Shown here: positions 59,030 through 64,000 of the stretch, piece after piece | How positions within the stretch are numbered: the stretch's first letter is position 1 | Layout of the letters: every line of letters begins with the position of its first letter | NCBI GenBank assembly: GCA_036346405.1 | Contig: CM070563.1 | Location: 1,426,001 to 1,490,000, forward strand | Direction: 5' to 3' | Source: Phyllostachys edulis | Lineage: Eukaryota; Streptophyta; Magnoliopsida; Poales; Poaceae | Length of the DNA stretch: 64,000 nucleotides | The notes under the pieces: generated by a model | The model's database searches: none | What the model saw: only the letters and a program-made list of their open reading frames with translations | Told to the model about the DNA's origin: nothing | Position numbers and translations under genes: made by a program

Positions 59030-59946
59030 TGTTAAGAGTCTTGTATATATTAGTAGTCTCTCTCGTGGCCCATGTTGTGGTCTTTGGTTGGGTACGGTAC
59101 CGAGGACCGAGGACCGAGGGTAGGCACTTGACCTCATCTAACCGTCGGCAGGGCTCTTCCTTGTCGAGGTAGCGAGGCTCTGAGGCCTGATTAGACAGGG
59201 AGGCGAGGGATCGCCCTCCAAGCTCGGCCGGAACTCTTTCCGACGAACAAGGATGCTTTAATCTTTAGCCAATCGGTTAGAGACTAACTTTGTTTATTCC
59301 TTGCTTGATTGATAATTGATACATGATATCCCTTTTATAGAGGTAACCCGACTTAACCCCGAAGGAATAATCTATATTGAAACTTATCTCTAACAATCCA
59401 ATCTATTAATAACTTGCCTAGCTAATAGATAATACCAAACACCTAATAGATAGATTCGTAAATATAAATCCTGCCTAATACTTGCGGGTGTAACTGTTCA
59501 CGTGGTGCTACAGTACTCACGTGCTACAGTACCATCTTGGATATTGGCCCATAACAGCCCAGGTGACCCATGTAGCCCATGAGGCCCAATTAATCATGTC
59601 TATATATATCTTCTCAATAATGAATAAGCTGCGCAATTGCTCCTGCTATTCCTTTATCCTCCATTTCTGGTACTGCTCTTGCTATTCTTTTATCCTCTGT
59701 TGGTGGTCCATCTACTCTTTGCCCTAATGCATCTACTTCTGTTTGTAAGTCTTTTCCTCAATGGCATCATCGCTTGGGGCACTTGTGTGGCTCACGCCTC
59801 TCTACCTTGATTCATCAAGGTGGTCTTGGTCTTGTTTCTGTTGACACCAATTTTCAGTGCAAGGGTTGTAGACTTGGCAAGCAAGTATAACTCCCATATC
59901 CCTCCAGCTTTTCTAAATATGATCGTCCCTTTGATTTGGTCCATTC
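59030..59946 (+). mobile_element. copia fragment of the outer-copia family in VPS13 intron 26
   Basis: An LTR resembling that of the outer copia begins TGTTAAGAGTC at 59030. It is interrupted at 59073, resumes at 59562 and ends near 59650 with tctatatatatcttctcaat and aatgaataagctgcg. A short interior follows with a pre-integrase block at 59755-59946 (WHHRLGHLCGSRLSTLIHQG, CKGCRLGKQV, YDRPFDLVHS). The primer site, gag and protease are missing. It is cut at 59946 by the next copia. Confidence 0.7.
59073..59556 (-). mobile_element. solo LTR nested in the copia LTR
   Basis: 484 bases, plus-strand TGTTGTGGTC...CCCATAACA, with a perfect TSD GCCCA (59068-59072, 59557-59561). Minus orientation is indicated by CTATAAAAG (59332-59340) and a downstream AATAAA (59293-59298), both on the minus strand. 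Its parent family was not identified. Confidence 0.75.
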
Positions 59947-60014
59947 TGTGATGAATAAGTCTCTGTACTTGTTGGATAAGTCTTGTGTGTTTGCTTTTCT
60001 TTGCCCTTCAAGGA

Positions 60015-60122
60015 CTGACATCTTAGAGGACAACATCTTAGGCGCTTTTAGGGACAACATCTTAGGCGCTTTTAGGACACATCTTAGGCGCTTTTAGGGC
60101 AACATCTTAGACTAGCATCTTA
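60015..60122. repeat. ~25-bp tandem array in the copia LTR
   Basis: Four to five units of the form caacatcttaggcgctttta lie in the LTR of the GC-rich copia, with small deletions between copies. Confidence 0.85.
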
Positions 60123-60304
60123 GCATATGCTTGGTGGTTAGCGACCTATAAATTTGTATCCCCAACCCTCAAAGTTGGCATGGCATTGTGTGAGAAATAA
60201 GCGAAGAAAATTGCCCCATCTCCAAGTGTCATCCTCCCATGAGAGTAAGGATCTTGCTATCACCAAGTGCAAGAATCCAAATGACTAACAAGTGGTATCG
60301 AGCC

Positions 60305-63300
60305 GGCCTATCCTGCAACTTTGAGCATCTCTGCTCAATCCCTTCTCGACCTCGCTTCGGCCATGGCGGCCCAACCGGTAAAGCGGCTCTCTCCCACGCA
60401 GCCGGTTCCCGGTGTACGCCATGTCCGCGAGGCGATCTCGGCCTTCGATCGCCTCGAAACCTGCGGCGGCGGCAAAGCGAACTTCGGCGTGGTAGAGAAC
60501 GCGAGCGAAGCGGCGACGACAAGAGCCATGCGGCGAAAAAAAGCGTCAAAAGTGGCGGCGGCGAGGCGGAGGTGGAAGCGGCGGCAGCGGCGAATCGCGC
60601 GTCTTGGCATTGCGCAGAGGTCGAGGTTCTGGCGGCGGCAGCAGCTCCATCTCTGGCGATGACAATAGCCGACGCGACCTCGAGCACGGAAGAGGAAGCG
60701 TAGCGAGCGAGTGGCGCGATGAACAACCGCGCACGCCCACGCCGGCGGCCAGCCGAACGGCGACAGACGGACGTGGCAAGGCTCTGGAGGAGAGACGCCA
60801 GCGCCGCGGCGGCGTCTGGTCGGCGGAGAGCCATGCGGCCTTCCATGAGCGGCGCTCTCTCCCGGTTGATCCGTGGTCACCACGAGTACCAGTGTCGTCG
60901 AGGGCGTCGGCCCGGCGTGGTGGCCTACCTCGCCAAGACCAACTTCGTCGAGTGGGGCTGCGGTGATGAGGTAAAGCTCAGTCGCGGCATATGTGGGATC
61001 TGATCCGATCGGAGGCGTCGACTCGACCGGGATCGGCGGCGGTATTGGATCTCTCATCGCTGCGATCCGCCCGAGATCGCTTCGCTACCAACAAGCGATT
61101 TGCCAAAGAGGCTTGGGGCGCCATCGGCTGCGGACGCGGCAGCGGCGGCGCGCGCAAGTCTACATTGCGAGCACTCGCAAGGAGTGGGAGAACACGGCCT
61201 TCAAGCGGTGAGGGCGTTGATGACTTTGCTCTCCGTCTCAACACTCTGTTGCGAGAGTTAGTGCGATTCGGCGGCGACACCTACGGCGAGAGAGAGCGGA
61301 GAAAGCTCTTCCGCTGCGTCCCGAGAAGTACAAGCGGATGGCTCGCTCGACGAGTCTCTGCTGGACCTCTCCACGATGACGATCGAGGCGTTGGGTCGCC
61401 TCAAGGTCGTTGGCGGCGATGAGCCACAGCGTCCTCGGGACCCGTCACTATTGGCGAAAGCTCCTCCTCGCTCGGGAAGCGATGAAACTGCCGGCCAAGG
61501 TGACAGAAGAAGAAGGAGTCTTCTTCCACGACGGTGACATAGCGTGGCAAGCAAAAGCGGCAGCGCGAGACAACTCTTGCCACAGCTGCGGCAAGCTGGT
61601 CATTGGGCCAAGTTGTCGGCGACCACGAGGTGATGACCGTGGGCGCCAGTATGGCGGCTGGCGGCAAGCAAAAAGCCGAGAGGCGACTCTTGCCACAATC
61701 TGCGGCAAGCTTGGTCATTGGGCCAAGGATTGTCGGCACCACGGCAGCGCCGAGCCCAGCGTCAGCGGAGGAGGAGGAGCGGCCGGCTCTGTTCATTGCT
61801 CATCGCGAGCATCGAACTACCTCCACCGCCGCGGCCGCTGACCTTCCTCCACCTTGACGAGCCAAAAGCACATGCCCTCGCCGGCGGACGATTAAACAAC
61901 GACAAGACCGACGGTGGTGCCTCGACACCGCGCCACCCGCCACATGGCCAAGGCGGCGGGAGTTCTTCTCGAGCTCGACTCAAGCGTTCGAGGCTCCGTC
62001 AAGTTTGGGGCGCCTCGGCGTGAAAATCAAGGCGTCGGCTCCGTCATCTTCGCCGGTGTCACGGAAACCTGTTGCTCACGGCGTCTACTACATCCTCGTC
62101 TGCGAACTCCATCATCGGCTTGGGACGGTGGATGAGAACGGCTTCAGCGTGTCGAGATCGAGCCGCGAGTCTTCTTGGTTTGGGATCTTCGCCGCGCCTT
62201 CTTGCCAAGGTAACGAGGCGCAAATAGACTCTACATCCTTCACGTGCGGTGGCACAACCCTCTGTCTCGCCGCTCGTCGGACGACGAGGCGTGCGCGATA
62301 ACCGGCGCTTTGGGCACCTTTTCCCGAGGCCACAGGCGGCTCGGTGCCACGGAGATGGTGCGAGCTTGCGTCCCTTGACCATGTGGAGCGATTCTGCGGC
62401 GTCTGCGTGTTGGCGAAGAGGCGACTCACTTTCCAAAGCGAGTTTAGAGCCAAGGAGAGGCTTCGAGCTTCGTGCGGGGACTTGTGGCCGGTGACACCGG
62501 CCGCACCGGAGAACGACGCTACTTCCTTTGCTTTCGTCGACCTCTCCCGCTACATGTGGGTGATGGTCCTCGGCGGCAAGGAGAGGTGCGGGCGCCATCA
62601 AGCGCCTTGTCGCTTCGCGAGGCGGTCTTGCGTAAAGTCGCGCGTCTTCGCGCCTGATTTCTTGGCGGCGAATTCACGGCGGTGGTCGCGTCGTCTTGTC
62701 TTGATGAGGGCATTCAGCGCCACTACTCCATGCCGTCTGACCCGCAGTTAGCAGCGTCGTCGGCGGCGCAACGAGACGGTTGTGGGGATGGCTCGGGCCC
62801 TTCTCAGCGAGGGATCTTGCTTGCCTTCGAAAGGCGGTGGTAATGGCCGTCTACATCCTCAACCGCTTCGCCTAAGGCGCTCGGCAGCGGGGCCGACGAG
62901 GTTTAGCATAAGCGCCAGCCGGCGGTTTCGCTTGCGGGTCTTGGCTCCTCGCGTTCGCCAAGAGCTTGGCGCCGGCAAGCTTCGGCAGCGAGCACTCCGG
63001 GAGTGTTCGCCGGCTCGCGGAGGCTCGAAGGCCTCGCATCCTCGACCACGACACCAGGCGCGTCCGCATCTCGCGTGGCGTTGTGTTCGGCGAAAGCGGT
63101 GGACATAGGGACAAGCGGTGGGCGGCGATTGACCCGATTCGGGGACTTCGTTGTCGACTCGTCCATTTCGAAAGAAGAGAGAGCTAGCGGCTCGTCTTCG
63201 CCGAGCTTCGACATCTCGCTTCGCCGCGGCTCCCATGAGTGCTCCGCCACCCGGCACCAGCTTCGCCCCACTCTTCGCGCGGCCACTCCGCGGCCTCGCG

Positions 63301-64000
63301 CTCTCTGCCACCACAGCCACACCACCGGATCGGCCCCAACAACCGGTCCACGGCAAGCGGCGCCGGTGGAGTTCGCTACTCCGTTGTCCCACGAGATCGT
63401 CGTCGCGCTACCACGACGGCGAGCCTCTGCGCTAACGTACCATGGATAACATCCTCGGCGAAGCCGCCGTCCACAGACTAGCGCAACCACGACTTGGCGG
63501 GCTGCGCTTGGCGTCTGACGACGGCGAGCCCCGCCCTTCTTTGGCGGAGGAGACGCGGCGTGGCGTGTCGCGATAAACAAGAGATGGGCCGTCGGCGGAA
63601 CCGGGCGTGGGAGGGGCGGATCTTCTGCCGGTCTGCGCCGATCACCCTTAAGTGGGTGTTCAAGGCGAAGCGGGATAAGCCGCGCCATCGTCAATCACAA
63701 GGCTCGCTTGGTGGCACGAGGCTTCATGCGGCGAGGAGGATCGACTTCGACGGCGCTTCGCGCGTCAGCGCGCATGGAGTCCGTTCGTCTTCTCCTCGCA
63801 CTTGCGGCCAGGGAGGGTTGGCACGTCCATCACATGGACGTCAAGTCCGCCTTCCTCAGCGGCGACTTGAAGGAGGAGGTCTCGTCCGTCGGCCGCCGGG
63901 ATTCGTCATCCCCTACAAGGAGGGCAAGGTCCTCGCCACGCAAGGCCCTCTACGGCTTCGGCGAGCACCACGAGCTGAACGCTAAGTTTGGACTCCACCC
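60305..64000 (+). pseudogene. GC-rich copia gag-pol, heavily frameshifted
   Basis: Plus strand, changing frame every 100-200 bases. Gag lies at about 60920-61430 (AYLAKTNFVEWG, RHMWDLIRSE, RKSTLRALARS, VDDFALRLNTLLRELVRFGG, KLFRCVP). Two zinc-knuckle copies are at 61570-61740 (CHSCGKL; then ICGKLGHWAKDCR). A protease remnant is at 61912-61960 (RWCLDT) and a pre-integrase block at 62340-62430 (LDHVERFCGVCVLAKRR). The integrase core is at 62480-63120 (VDLSRYMWVMVLG, GMARALL). Reverse transcriptase is at 63640-64000 (KWVFKAKRDK, HHMDVKSAFLSGDL split by frames, RRPPGFVIPYKEGKVL). The encoded proteins would copy and integrate the element; this copy is broken or poorly sequenced. Confidence 0.78.

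Larger units (their letters stand above)
59947..64000 (+). mobile_element. GC-rich copia retrotransposon, 3' end outside the window
   Basis: The 5' LTR is about 59947-60290, ending gactaaca. The primer site TGGTATCGAGCC lies at 60293-60304 (one base short of the usual TGGTATCAGAGCC). The interior is GC-rich and encodes gag, protease, integrase and reverse transcriptase in order on the plus strand. The left junction interrupts the pre-integrase of the preceding copia. No TSD can be tested because the right end is missing. It lies in sense orientation to VPS13. Confidence 0.82.

Noticed and set aside
1..64000. CRISPR arrays or bacterial operons
   Set aside because: Repeat arrays lack unique equal-length spacers and no Cas-like genes exist; exons, TATA boxes and plant elements show a plant nuclear locus.

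Overview
The window is nuclear DNA of a flowering plant, most probably a grass. It carries one spliceosomal gene with 26 GT-AG exons buried in dense, nested transposable elements. LTR elements have tRNA-iMet primer sites (TGGTATCAGAGC) and 5-bp target duplications (TSDs); hAT elements have 8-bp TSDs and Mutator-like (MULE) elements 9-10-bp TSDs. No bacterial genes, CRISPR, rRNA or tRNA genes were seen.

Layout. 1-10.6 kb: a cluster of transposon-type genes. A small two-exon GRF-zinc-finger gene (+) is followed by a decayed MULE transposase (-) and a decayed plant-mobile-domain gene (-). Each has tandem-repeat arrays in its presumed promoter. 11.0-20.2 kb: a hAT-like short element whose right edge was hit by a full-length Ty3/gypsy element (11477-20203, minus strand, TSD TTAGA). 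20.2-22.7 kb: hAT remnants, a small inverted-repeat element and short tandem repeats.

23.0 kb to the right edge: the 5' part of a VPS13-family lipid-transfer gene (+), chorein N-terminus followed by a PH domain. It has 26 exons, about 1,294 codons and no stop codon, and it continues past the window. Intron 6 holds a solo copia LTR and a Pack-MULE with an HSP70 fragment. Intron 7 holds a 2-kb non-autonomous LTR element whose 3' LTR carries a 149-bp element centred on a perfect 100-bp palindrome. Intron 18 is 21 kb and is largely elements inside elements: a truncated copia with a short copy of its own family in opposite orientation inside it; a second copia (39645-about 52348) split by a 3.2-kb gypsy solo LTR and by a third copia; and a hAT element split by a solo LTR of the gypsy family seen at 11-20 kb. 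Intron 26 holds a copia fragment split by another solo LTR, then a GC-rich copia running off the right edge.

Insertion order is readable because nearly every junction keeps its TSD. VPS13 exons stay in frame while element genes are frameshifted, so selection appears to have kept the host gene as its introns grew. Protein identities come from motif reading, not a database search.
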